Under the pieces are notes generated by a model, which saw only the letters and a list, made by a program, of their open reading frames with translations, made no database searches and had not been told where the DNA came from. 64,000 bases of DNA from Rhynchopus sp. YZ270_cl-10 (Eukaryota; Euglenozoa; Diplonemea; Diplonemida; Diplonemidae): NCBI GenBank assembly GCA_964035575.1, contig OZ037920.1, positions 62,001 through 126,000 on the forward strand, read 5' to 3'. Positions within the stretch are counted from its first letter, which is position 1; every line of letters starts with the position of its first letter. Shown here one piece after another: positions 11,214 through 20,911 of the stretch. A program made the position numbers and the translations under genes.

Positions 11214-11481
11214 AGAAATGAAAACAAAAAAACACAGTGTGGTAGATGAACTTCACACAGTACAAAATACAGAGAACACAATGTTCATCTGAAGAAACAA
11301 CCAAAAAAAAGGGGGGGGTAAAAAAAAAAAAAAGATACCAAAAAACACAGGAGACAGCTATAAAGAGGTTAGATGTGGTTGCCACGTCAGGAGGGGAAAT
11401 TCTGGGAATATTTTTTTTTGTTTGATATTCTGTTGCATAGTGTATTCGCCGGACAGGCAGTTCTTCACTATTTTTATTTTA

Positions 11482-11530
11482 TTGAAAACTTGGTTGTATT
11501 AGTGTAGCCACCCTAGAGTGTGCTCCACTA
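11482..11530 (+). repeat. Hairpin family E, copy 2
   Basis: TTGAAAACTTGGTTGTATTA leads into GTGTAGCCACCCTAGAGTG and TGCTCCACTA. Identical over its length to the copy at 41264-41312. CAC pairs with GTG inside the outer TAGTG/CACTA stem. Confidence 0.9.
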
Positions 11531-12027
11531 TTTTATTTTTTGAGATGTGTGTGTGTGTGTGTCTGCTGAAAGCATTTGTGGGCAGTTCCTAAAAGCGGAA
11601 CAGTGTGCAGGGGAACCGAAGCCAGAAGGCGTGAATAGTTCAGTTCATTTTTTTATTTTTATTTTTTTGTATTTTTTTGGGCCCTCTCTTCTAAGGTCCC
11701 TTGGAAAGATTGTGATTTTTTTTCCCCTCTTTTTTGGGAAAAAATGTTGAAATGGTTTGACAAAAAGTGACAAAAGAACACTTGAAAAGGCGAGATGCGT
11801 GCACATACATCAAAAGGTTTTCACATAGATTTTTTTTTTCTCGCTAGAAATCAATCTCAAAAAAGAAAGCCGTCGGAAAAAATTGGGCCTTTTTTTTTTG
11901 ACTTTTTCTGGACGGAACTGCTCCAGAGTCATCTGGCCGTTCTGATGTATAGAATATACACACCCGCGAGACATTGAGGTAGCGATAATGGGGGAAAAGA
12001 AAGAAGAAAAAAAAAGGGGGGGGGGGA

Positions 12028-12053
12028 CTACCGCTAAGCCGTACTTAGTCACC
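12028..12053 (+). repeat. Hairpin family A, degraded copy
   Basis: Keeps CGCTAAGCCGTACTTAGTC and ACC; the left flank GATAAGATGA is gone. Confidence 0.45.
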
Positions 12054-12479
12054 ATGAAAATAATAAAACCCCCCTATAGGTTTCCATTGAACCCAGCCTG
12101 GTTTTGCTTACTAGTAACCATATTTTTTTAGCGGTGCAAACAGACATCTTAGGGGGGGGTTGATTAATCGTTTGTTAAATGAAAAATTGGTTGATTCTCT
12201 CTGTATTGCTTTGGCTTTTGTTTTTTTGCCGAAAAAGGCATTTTAGTTTGTCTTAGGGTGTCCAAAAAAAAATCAAGAAATTGCAATCGAAGAGGAAAAA
12301 AAAAACTCGCCGTCTATCACACCAGACTCATCAACACGCATCAAAGCACCAGGATGCTATGGTGGTTTCGAAACTTGGGTGCGGGGTTTTTCCACAGCAC
12401 ACCCCATTTTTTCTCTTTTCTTCTTAGTACGGGGGTTATCTTAAACATTCTGAGCAATTAGTTGTTTTTGTTGTTGGTG

Positions 12480-12610
12480 TTTTCCACACACCTTCCTTCA
12501 ACCCCTGCAGGAATTGCGGGTTTCAGGAAAAGCTATTTTTTTTTTCCAGTGAGGATACTTCTACTTGGACTTCGCGGAAATTCACGCAGACATCGAGAAG
12601 GGTAAAAAAG
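12480..12610 (+). other. Possible coding island, plus strand
   Basis: After TTTTTTTTTTCCAG (acceptor-like, ending 12552) a frame reads GYFYLDFAEIHADIEKG up to a GTAAAAAAG donor-like site near 12600. Codons are C/G-ending like the real genes here. An acceptor-like CCCTGCAG also occurs at 12507-12514. I do not recognise the peptide. The minus strand is also open, so this may be a fragment of a gene or chance. Confidence 0.25.
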
Positions 12611-12759
12611 CTGGTAAAAAACTGTTGTTCGTTGTTTTTGTTAGTTTTGTACCATTTGTTTTTAACCGCTGCTAATTGTTCAGCCTAGACATAACAAAGG
12701 CCGCTGTGCTGACCCCTTTGATGGGGGGAGATTAAAGAAAGGGGAAAAGATGGAAAACC

Positions 12760-12825
12760 TTGTTTCATATACTAACTATTCTACTGAATAGATGGTATAA
12801 TAGGGTGCACTGAATGTACCCAAAC
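12760..12825 (+). repeat. 66 bp repeat F, copy 1
   Basis: Nearly identical to 55019-55084: TTGTTTCATATACTAACTAT, TCTACTGAATAGATGG and TATAATAGGGTGCAC. CTATTC and GAATAG form a small hairpin. It is surrounded by unrelated sequence at both sites. Confidence 0.85.
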
Positions 12826-13296
12826 TTTTGAAGATGGAAAACCTGAAAAAGAATACAACACTAAGCCGGACAGTCCGCTGTGATGCAGACGCAGAAGGGG
12901 AAAAAAGGGGGGGAAAACAAGAGAGAAGAGTATATGAGATTAGCCTCATCCTCTCTGCGCTGAGTCACCTCAAACAAGGGGAAAAAAAAAAAAAAAAATA
13001 CCCATCCCAGGAGAGGAAAGGAAAGCAGCTGCCAGCTGTGGACAGTTTTGCTCCTCCCGAAATACACACAAAAAAGCAAATAAACAGTAAGCACTAAAGG
13101 GTATGATTAAAAAAAAAAAAAACGTACCTTTTTTTTTTGTACGAGGTACGATACACAGGCACACACATTTTTCCTACACAGAAGTGCTCATCAGAGGGGA
13201 GGAGACCTTCGGGAAAATTTTTCCGCGACGCAAAAGAGCACGAGAAAAAAAGGCAAACACAAAGTGAGTGTTGGTGACAAACAAACCAAAAAAGGT

Positions 13297-13334
13297 GAAG
13301 TTGATAGTGCAAACGCCTCTGGGACGCAGGCACT
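13297..13334 (+). repeat. Hairpin family D, copy 1
   Basis: GAAGTTGATAGTGCAAACGC is followed by CTCTGGGACGCAGGCACT. AGTGC pairs with GCACT and the loop has CCTCTGGGACG. Identical to the copy in intron 2 of the gamma-CA-like gene. Confidence 0.85.
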
Positions 13335-13387
13335 AAAAAAGGGGGTAAAAAAAAAAGAAAAAAGAAAAAAAAGAAAGGGGGTGATAA

Positions 13388-13422
13388 CGATGATCACTGA
13401 GCATTCCTGTGCTTAGTCACCA
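13388..13422 (+). repeat. Hairpin family A
   Basis: GATGATCACTGAGCATTCCT is followed by GTGCTTAGTCACC. The left stem is CTGAGC against GCTTAG, one G-T wobble. Confidence 0.65.
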
Positions 13423-13843
13423 AGGGAGGAGAGGGGAGAATAAACACAGCACACAGCCATCAACCAAAAAATAAAAATTGAAAAACGACTTCCTCTTTTC
13501 ACGGATTTATTTTGCACTTTTTTTTTAAAAAATTATTTTTACACACACCCGGTCCCCAAAAAACAACAATAATAGATAGAACAAGTACAAAAAAACCCCC
13601 CCTCTCCCCTCCTCCTCCCCTTCCCCATCGTAATAAGATAAGCACAAATAAATGGTAGTTATTTTGCAGAACACCAACATCGGGACAGGCGAGATCTGCC
13701 TTCCCAGTTTCAATTCAACCCATCTCCCCAGCTAGATCCTAAAAAAAAAGGGTGGAGTGGACCGAACGCCCGGGCTCCCTCTGCTGGGACTCCTCAGCAA
13801 CCGCAACCTTCTCTCCCTTCCCCCATAGCGCCCCCTCTCCTCC

Positions 13844-16800
13844 TCACACTTCCTTGTCAGGGAAGCCTGTTGTGTCCGGGAGCTCGCCGATCATGCGCAG
13901 CTCTTCAGAGGAAGGATTGCCTTCGTTGTCCTGCAGCTCGGGTGTGCTGGCACAGCAGCACTTCTGGCGGTTGCTGTGCTTAGGGTAGGACGGTGACTCC
14001 TGCACAAGGTCACGCAGCGTGGGGAACCACTTGCGCTGCACGTACACACCCGCCACATCGAAAAGCCACGGCACACCCAAACCAAGCAGCAGGCAGTACA
14101 GGTAGTACTGCGAGCTGCTGAAGAGAATCCAAGCAACTTGGTAGACTGTGGTGGGGTGTGTGGTGAAGTCTTGGGGGAGAAGAAGGGGGAAAGACATACA
14201 CATTGACTCGCACGTCCCAATGCACAGCATCGGTATGGCGGAGTAGGCCCAGAGGAAGACCACGAAGAAGCCGTAACTGAAGAGGATGCCTGCAAACTGT
14301 GTGGAAAAAAATGTGGTTTCATATTGCATTGTCTCTTTGCATACCTGCATGGAAGTGTGGTGCCGGATGTGCACAATAGCCTTGGCAACCTCGACAAGGA
14401 CAACACCAGAGAGCAGCACCGTGCCGTGTGTCTTGAAGCCTGTTGTGCGTCCTCCGTCGTCTAGTGCGTCCTCCTGCATCGCAGGGAACCAGAACCAGAA
14501 AACGAGCAGTGAGTGCAGAACTGCGCCGCCGACCCACATCAGCACAGAGCGTTTGTTCATGTACAGGTTCTGGTCGCGCTGCGTCTTGTACAGCAGTGGA
14601 CCAGTGACAGGGTCCATGAGTGGCTCCTCGTGCAGGTCCTTCTCGAGACACCCCATCAACAGCGGAGGTGCGCCCGTGAAGATCGTGTTCTTGACTGCCA
14701 ACAGCCATGAGTCGAAGATCGTCTGCCCCGAGAACCCCGAATAGAACGCGAAGTACACCTGGCACAGCGACAGCACAATGTTCTTGTAGAAGGAGAAGCC
14801 GACGCACATCGCAGCACGGTACTTTGAGTAGCGTCCGTGCACTGCGAGGAGGCGTTTGAGGTGCCGGAAGCGGGGCACTGCGTAGTCTGAGGCAAGCTCC
14901 GCCGCACGCCCCTCGACACCGATGACACCGATGCCGACGTGCGCGGCTTGGATCATTGTCACGTCGTTGCCTCCGTCGCCAATGGCGAGCACACAGCCAC
15001 CCTGCATGTCGTTGTCCTGGATGCATGCGTTCACCACAGTACCCTTCATCTTCGGGCTCAAACGCGCACACACAGCAGAGCGGAGGCGTCTGGCCAAAGT
15101 GTTGAATCGCGTTCTGTGGTCGGTGAGGAAGGCGCTGAGTGTTGCTTCGTCAACAGCGAGGGTGACCTGCCCGTCACCAAGCTCGTTGATCTTGGTCTCA
15201 AGCTCGAAGAGCATGTTGTTGACTGCGAGCACACTGCGCGTCTCCTTGCGGACAAGGATGGAGGCGGACTGGTCGCGTGAGGCGCCTGCTGGCTGGAGTG
15301 CTTGGGGGACGGCGACGGTTGAGATGGAACGGTCCTCGGGCTTGAGAGAGGCGTTTCCGACGGAGCCTGGGGACGCGGCAGTGGCGAAGTCTGTGTTGTT
15401 CATGGAAGGTGCCAGGGTGGACATCGGCGACGCAGAGCGGCCGAAAGAGAGCTCCACGATGTTGGAGTGGTCCTTCGCAAGGTTGCACGTCTTCGCAATC
15501 TCAATCGCCGTCTCCAGCTTGTCTCCCGTCAGCATCCACACCACAACATCCGCATCCAAAAAGAAGTCGATCGTCTCCGGCACCCCCGGCTGCAGCTGAT
15601 CCTCATAGCACACCAAACCACCAAAGTTCAGATTCCGCTCCAACGACAGCTTCGCAGCGTCCTCAATCGCGCATTTGTGGTGGTCCTTCTCCTCCCCGGT
15701 GATTTGGATGGTGCTGCCCTTCACGTTTTGGAAGCCTTCGCTCCAGGTGTTGAACCAGGCGGGGTCGAGCTCCTTCCATCCGAACACTAACGTACGCCAC
15801 CCCTTGCGTCCGTAGTCGGAGAGGATGTCGTAGGAGTTGCTTGGGTCGAAGTTGGAGAGCTCCTCGGAGGGTGCTGCACCCCAGAGCTTGTGGAGGTGTT
15901 CGATGGCGTCGCCGTCGTTCGTTTCGGGGTTGGTGACGAACATAGTGGGGATGGTGTCGGCGTCGTGCTTGCAGGCGGTGACGCGGGGAATCATACCGTT
16001 GCCGATGCCGTCGTGCTCGTCGGCACCCTTGGTGAGCAGGATCACCTCGCCTGCAGGCGTCTTCACAACAACAGACATCATCTTCCGCGACGCTGTGAAC
16101 TCCAGAAGCGACAGCACCTCGTACGCCACCTCGGCACCCTCGATGCGCAGCACCACCCTCTGTGAGGTGCGCTTCACAAGCTCCACCCCTGCCTCCGCTG
16201 CCGCCTGTGTCAGCGCAACCTCGTCGGGGGAGGTGCCCTCATACAGTATCTTGCCCTCCTTCTCGTCAAAGACCGGCACAACAGTGTTGCACAGCGCGAT
16301 GCACGCGAGGTACCGTTTGATGTTCGTGTCCATCGTGTCAAAGCCACCTTTGGTGCCCTGCAGAAGCGATGCCGCACCGTCTGTTCCCCACGCAAGCTTC
16401 GTGCGTGCAGGGTCGCAGGACTCAGGGACAACGGTGCCACCGACGCGTTCTGTGCCTGCAAAGACGGTGCCGCCGACGTAGGTCATTTTGTTTTCGGTCA
16501 GCGTGCCAGTCTTGTCGGAGAAGATGTAGCGGACGTTCGCAAGGTCGCAGTTGAGGTCGGAAGTCTTCGGGCGGCATCCCACCCAGCCAGCCTCGCCGTT
16601 CTTGCCTGCACCCAGCATCCAAAAGAACATCTCGTGGTCGTAGCTCATCAGCGTGGTCTGCATCTTGAGGCAGAGCTGGATGGTCACAAAGAGCGAGATG
16701 GGGATCATGAAGGAGAGCAGCACAAACCACGTCAGGTAGTTCAAGAAGAACGTCGCACCCTCGTTGTACTCCTCCAGCACCCACGTCAGGTAGTGGTGGT

Positions 16801-17914
16801 CGCTCTTGTTGCGTTTGTTGAAGTCGATCGACAGCCCACACAGCGTCAGCAGGAAGACGTTCTTCACGAGGAAGATCAGCCCGACTGCGATGTTGAGCTT
16901 CCTGTTGAGTGTGTTCGCACGCGGCGCGGTGTGCTCCATGTTCATCCCGATCTTCGTGTCCTTCCCTGTGTACACCACCAGCCCCACGAACCAGGCTGTG
17001 TTACGCACTGAGCAGGTCCGCCAGATTGTGTTCTCGACGTCCAAATTGAAAGACACCGTCGCGGGGGTGGTGGCGGACAGGTCGGGGTCCTGCTGTGGGC
17101 CCTTAGGGATGCCGCGTCCCTGCCATTTGTAGAGCTCTTTGTTCGGCTGGTCTACATCAAAGACGAACGAGCCACGCGCGGCGTGCAGGTCTTCTGCGGT
17201 CTGCAGGTGCTGCGTCTGGCGGGCAGCCTTTTTGAACTTGACACTCGTCTCACCGTCCAGCTGGCTTGTCTCTATGGCAACAATGCCGTCGTCGTCAGAG
17301 GAGGCCAGCACGACGACGTCTGCCTTCAGCGCACGCAGGGTGTGCTCCTTCTCCACACGCAGGATGTCCCCCACCTTCACCTCTGCAGACTGCACGCACA
17401 CCCAGTTCGTGCCCTCCAGGATCCACACCGGCTCAGAGTTGTTCTTGTTGTCTGCGCGGTGCCGGTTGAAGTCTTCGTATCCCTCCTTCAGGGCGCCGAT
17501 GATGAGGACAAAGGCAAGAGGAAGGATGGCTGTGATGGGTGTGATGGGGGAGATGCCGGGGAGCAGCGCAATGACGACGTTGATCCCGAAGTAGATGTTC
17601 GAGAACTGCTGGAACTGCTCGAAGAGGTTGAGCGGGAGGAAGTTCCACCAGTGGTAGCGCGAGGAGCGGAAGTAGTTGCTGCGGAAGTGGTGTGCGGAGG
17701 GGTCGCCCATCACGACAGAGCGCACACCAGACTGCTCTTCCTGCTTCGCCTGTGCCGCCGCCTGATCGCTGGCACGTCGTTTGTTCTTCCTAAGTGCTCC
17801 CAAGTTCAAGAAGCTCACCTCCTTCTTCGTCGCCTCACCCCTACCACCTCCATCACCACTCGCATTTCGGTCCTCCGCTCCCGCAGGCGAGTCGCCAAAC
17901 GGTGCCGACGACAT
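13844..17914 (-). CDS. P4-type ATPase (phospholipid flippase)
   Basis: Long frame with one clear in-frame 48-nt intron (14344-14297, GTATGC...CACAG) and perhaps a 30-nt one (14199-14170, GTATGT...CAAG); 1340 or 1330 residues after splicing. P4-ATPases flip aminophospholipids to the cytosolic leaflet. Visible in order: LPLNLFEQFQQFSNIYF before TM1, the PISL signature after the second hairpin, the actuator motif DGET (about residue 220), the phosphorylation motif DKTGTLT (about 465), KGAD in the nucleotide domain (about 633), TGDK (about 798) and GDGGNDVTMI (about 983), then C-terminal membrane segments. All catalytic motifs are intact. The start is ATG in CACACAATG with a pyrimidine tract and CAACAG about 38 nt upstream. 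Repeat R1 lies 250 bp upstream. A partner Cdc50 subunit is not in the window. Confidence 0.96.
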   Translation of the reverse strand: MSSAPFGDSPAGAEDRNASGDGGGRGEATKKEVSFLNLGALRKNKRRASDQAAAQAKQEEQSGVRSVVMGDPSAHHFRSNYFRSSRYHWWNFLPLNLFEQFQQFSNIYFGINVVIALLPGISPITPITAILPLAFVLIIGALKEGYEDFNRHRADNKNNSEPVWILEGTNWVCVQSAEVKVGDILRVEKEHTLRALKADVVVLASSDDDGIVAIETSQLDGETSVKFKKAARQTQHLQTAEDLHAARGSFVFDVDQPNKELYKWQGRGIPKGPQQDPDLSATTPATVSFNLDVENTIWRTCSVRNTAWFVGLVVYTGKDTKIGMNMEHTAPRANTLNRKLNIAVGLIFLVKNVFLLTLCGLSIDFNKRNKSDHHYLTWVLEEYNEGATFFLNYLTWFVLLSFMIPISLFVTIQLCLKMQTTLMSYDHEMFFWMLGAGKNGEAGWVGCRPKTSDLNCDLANVRYIFSDKTGTLTENKMTYVGGTVFAGTERVGGTVVPESCDPARTKLAWGTDGAASLLQGTKGGFDTMDTNIKRYLACIALCNTVVPVFDEKEGKILYEGTSPDEVALTQAAAEAGVELVKRTSQRVVLRIEGAEVAYEVLSLLEFTASRKMMSVVVKTPAGEVILLTKGADEHDGIGNGMIPRVTACKHDADTIPTMFVTNPETNDGDAIEHLHKLWGAAPSEELSNFDPSNSYDILSDYGRKGWRTLVFGWKELDPAWFNTWSEGFQNVKGSTIQITGEEKDHHKCAIEDAAKLSLERNLNFGGLVCYEDQLQPGVPETIDFFLDADVVVWMLTGDKLETAIEIAKTCNLAKDHSNIVELSFGRSASPMSTLAPSMNNTDFATAASPGSVGNASLKPEDRSISTVAVPQALQPAGASRDQSASILVRKETRSVLAVNNMLFELETKINELGDGQVTLAVDEATLSAFLTDHRTRFNTLARRLRSAVCARLSPKMKGTVVNACIQDNDMQGGCVLAIGDGGNDVTMIQAAHVGIGVIGVEGRAAELASDYAVPRFRHLKRLLAVHGRYSKYRAAMCVGFSFYKNIVLSLCQVYFAFYSGFSGQTIFDSWLLAVKNTIFTGAPPLLMGCLEKDLHEEPLMDPVTGPLLYKTQRDQNLYMNKRSVLMWVGGAVLHSLLVFWFWFPAMQEDALDDGGRTTGFKTHGTVLLSGVVLVEVAKAIVHIRHHTSMQVCKETMQYETTFFSTQFAGILFSYGFFVVFLWAYSAIPMLCIGTCESMCMSFPLLLPQDFTTHPTTVYQVAWILFSSSQYYLYCLLLGLGVPWLFDVAGVYVQRKWFPTLRDLVQESPSYPKHSNRQKCCCASTPELQDNEGNPSSEELRMIGELPDTTGFPDKEV

Positions 17915-18022
17915 TGTGTGCGGGGAAAGGGAACTTTCCTTATTGTGTTCCCTGTTGAGGGGGTGGGGAGAGGGTGAGGGGAGGGGAGGTGGGAGAGGGT
18001 GTGTGGGTGTGTAGTAGGGTGA
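17915..18022 (-). promoter_or_regulatory. Pyrimidine tract and CAG acceptor-like site before the P4-ATPase
   Basis: On the minus strand 17952-18015 is almost pure C/T (CCTCTCCCACCTCCCCTCCC and similar) and ends CCTCAACAG at 17952. This is the form of a splice or trans-splice acceptor placed in the 5' leader. Confidence 0.5.
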
Positions 18023-18164
18023 GACAAGGATGTTTTCTCTGCAGTGAGTGTCCCCAAAGAAAGGATTGGGATCTGACAGAACCCAAGAAAATCCAGTGGA
18101 CTTGCCATAGGATGACCACCAGGGTGTACACTATGTGATTGCCGAGGTTCCAAACACTGTAAGT

Positions 18165-18663
18165 GTGTGGTGGGGGTGGTGTTCAGACTGTTAAAAAGCT
18201 CGTTTTGATTTTCAGTGTATCGTCAGCCCCACAAAGGGGTAGGTGTTGGATCCAGATGAAAAACTGTCATCATTTTGAGTGTGATGTGATGTGATGCGAT
18301 CTTTTCTTGCGCCCTTGGGAGACCTCACGCCCATTTGCTGTAAGTTGGGCACACGTGAGGGACTATGAAGACACGCCTTTTGCTTTTTGCTGCTCAACAC
18401 TCACTCCAGAGAAAACATCCTTGTCTCGCAACGAGGACTGGTGGAAGACTGTCCCTAAGAGGAAGGGGACTTCCGTGGCACCTGTGCTTTTTCTCCACAA
18501 AAGAACAAAAGACTTCTTGATGATTTTGTGCTGTTCAGATTGTTGAGACCCGAGAATACTTGTTGCAGACATCAAAGGGCAGAAGCCTTCAGGCACACTT
18601 TTGTTGTGTGGTGTATTGCTCATCATTAACACTCTGACACGAAGGTGAACTCTCAACAGAGGA
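18165..18663 (+). repeat. 499 bp repeat R1, copy 1
   Basis: Nearly identical to 37561-38049; the main difference is a 10 bp GATG-type slip near 18290. It starts GTGTGGTGGGGGTGGTGTTC and ends AACTCTCAACA. The small + frame inside (18307-18546) is the same in both copies but shows no recognisable domain. A 28 bp piece (18398-18425) is repeated in inverse orientation at 18023-18050. Both full copies lie upstream of a minus-strand gene start. It could be a duplicated promoter-type element, a non-coding RNA gene or a mobile repeat. Confidence 0.9.
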
Positions 18664-19277
18664 ACCAAAAAAGTTTAAAACAGCAGTTCCCAGCCTTTCC
18701 TGAGCCTGCTGGAACTAAGCGTGGACAACTACATAAAGAGGTGGGAGAGGGGAGTCTTTTGCATTGACAATCATTTTCCGAAGACAATTCCTGCACTGTT
18801 TTTTGTTATTGTTCTGTACAGGCCAAAAAAAAAATACATGGCTCTCTGTACACAAAGTTTGTCCCAAAGAAAAAAAGAGGCTAGGGCTGTGCTGACGGAC
18901 CGCACACAGCAGGTTTACTTTATTGTTTTATGAGGCGGAGCTTTTGCTGACGCACACACAGACGGTTTCTGTCGCACCGGAACAGCTTTAGTGGACAATC
19001 CCACACAACTGTTGAGACGTGGCAGAGCTGTGTGGACACATGTTTTGGGCCAGTGCTCGTTTTTGATTCGAATGGTTTTGTTCGTTATTAGCCCTATACA
19101 ACCCAAGCCATATTTGTTAAGTTGTTACGAAAATGATTTGAACCTAAAAGCATGGCGTCATTTCGAAAGCCACTAAAGTGGCGCTTGGGGTGTCTAGGGT
19201 TAGACTATGAAGAAAAAAAGCTGAGAAATATAAAATGTTTGTGAAGAGAGTGCACAGCACCAAAACAAAAAGGAACA

Positions 19278-19312
19278 CTTGTACGATGCACGCCTCTCGT
19301 GCGCACACATCT
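19278..19312 (+). repeat. Hairpin family B
   Basis: CTTGTACGATGCACGCCTCT is followed by CGTGCGCACACATCT. GATG pairs with CATC and GCACG with CGTGC around the loop CCTCT. Confidence 0.8.
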
Positions 19313-20012
19313 TTAAAAAGGGGTTTAGGTTTTCTCAAAGCTCAAAACTTGAAAGATGGATGAGTGGCAACAAAAAGAGAGGACGGCAAGAGTCGAAGCG
19401 CATGCTCATAACGCCTCATGCACGCAGACAGCAAAAAAGAACTCCACAGCCTCCCACAAACTTCACCTCTGCGGGGGGGCCATCGTTATCACTGACCCTT
19501 TACAATTCACTTGATGCAAAAATTCCAACACCACACACACAACTACGGAAACAGACCAGAAAAGAAGACGGCGGGGTTTTTCACATTTCTAACACTAAAG
19601 AAATACATTAATTCTTTGTATTTCTTAGTTTCTTGTACGGGGTGGGGGGGGGAGAGACGGGGAGACTTGACTCAAAGTATTAACTTTAAAATACAGGGCT
19701 TGTAGGGAGGAGTAGAAGGTGCTGTTGTTAACAGAGTAGAGTGCAACACACACCCTTAAATAACGAGAGAGGGAGCGTATCGCCACGGATTACTGTGGAA
19801 CCAGGTGGGTGGAGGGGAAGACATACTTTTTGTATGTGCTCCACATGCCGACAAATTGCCGGTTCAGGCTTGGGCTCTGCCTGCTGCCCGCAGGAAAAAA
19901 AAAATCAAACAAAAGGGGGAAACACAACGGGACGCTTTATAAGAACGACCACCCACAGCCCCGGTTTTGTGAAGATGCTATGACTGTACAAAAAAACACA
20001 CATAAAAATGTG

Positions 20013-20060
20013 ACTTGAAATACGAAGCCCTAGGCAGAACGACGCGGATGTGTCGTCACC
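20013..20060 (+). repeat. Hairpin family C, variant
   Basis: CTTGAAATACGAAGCCCTAG begins as in family C, but the right half GGATGTGTCGTCACC differs. It abuts a family B copy. Confidence 0.6.
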
Positions 20061-20070
20061 AAAAAGGAAG

Positions 20071-20127
20071 CTTGACAGAGATGGGTGTGCATGGTGTGCC
20101 TGCACCGTGCCATGTGCACGCATCCTT
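20071..20127 (+). repeat. Hairpin family B, extended
   Basis: GATGGGTGTGCATGG is followed by TGTGCCTGCACCGTGCCATG and TGCACGCATCC. The stem is longer than usual (GTGTGCATGG against CCATGTGCAC) and the loop differs. Confidence 0.65.
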
Positions 20128-20453
20128 AAAAAAACCCCCCCACCAAGGGTGTTTTGCTGGCAGTGCAAAAGGGGTCTAGAGAAAGCAGCGCTCCAAAAGG
20201 AGAGAAATGAGGACCTCCTCACCTCTCGCTGTGTGCAGTACTGATTGTGTTCGCAATAAAATAAATCAGGGGGGGGGAAAAAAAACTCTGTTGTGATGAA
20301 CCTACGAGTCACCGTGTAGTAAATAGATTGTCAAATTATTGATAATGTTTTGTTCAAAAAAAAAAAAAATGTACACATAAAATTTCAGACACTTTCTCTT
20401 CAACAGATAAGAAAGCATGACGGGGAAGGATGTATCCCTTTTACACACAAAAG

Positions 20454-20493
20454 GTTTATAAGATGAATCTCAGCTCTCGTGCTTCGTCACCTT
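20454..20493 (+). repeat. Hairpin family A
   Basis: GTTTATAAGATGAATCTCAG is followed by CTCTCGTGCTTCGTCACCTT. It is flanked by A-rich sequence on both sides. Confidence 0.8.
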
Positions 20494-20911
20494 GAAAAAA
20501 AAGAATGAAGAAAAAAAAAACGTTCAAGATGGGGTACCTCATGTGCATATCACATACAAACTAACTAAAGAAATACAAGAAATTCACTTGAAATACCTGT
20601 AAATGAATTTTGTGCACCACGCACAGGGAACATGCGCCCCAAAAACAAAAAATAAAACCGATGGGGGATATACTAGTGACTTCAACAAAGAACAGACTTG
20701 TTCTCAAACACTTCCAAACTAACCAAAAAGAATGGTTCTCAACGGAACAGAATCATTTTGTGAAGAGGTTTTCGTTCCTTTCCTACACTTCATTACGACC
20801 GTTCACCACACTTTGGAGCCATATTCAGCACAAGAATTACCACATGTTTATCAAACACACACACAACACATCCCCAACAACATCGCTTAATAACACTCCG
20901 TAAAGCCCACA

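Larger units (their letters stand above)
5806..13843. other. Gene-poor, repeat-rich spacer (8 kb)
   Basis: No convincing protein gene was found. The stretch is dominated by A/T homopolymers and the dispersed repeats listed separately. GC-rich patches at 9600-9620, 10435-10460 and 10560-10650 are palindromic and low in complexity. One GC-rich stretch, 10805-10985, is not obviously repetitive but has no convincing reading frame. Confidence 0.7.
17915..20911. other. Spacer between P4-ATPase and PI-PLC
   Basis: Holds the pyrimidine-rich leader, repeat R1 and several hairpins. From 18700 to 19250 I see no repeat or gene. The rest is A-rich, and no frame with the codon bias of the neighbouring genes is present. 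Confidence 0.6.

Noticed and set aside
18307-18546. 79-residue frame conserved in both R1 copies
   Set aside because: Conservation is at the DNA level over the whole repeat, including flanks; the peptide shows no recognisable features.
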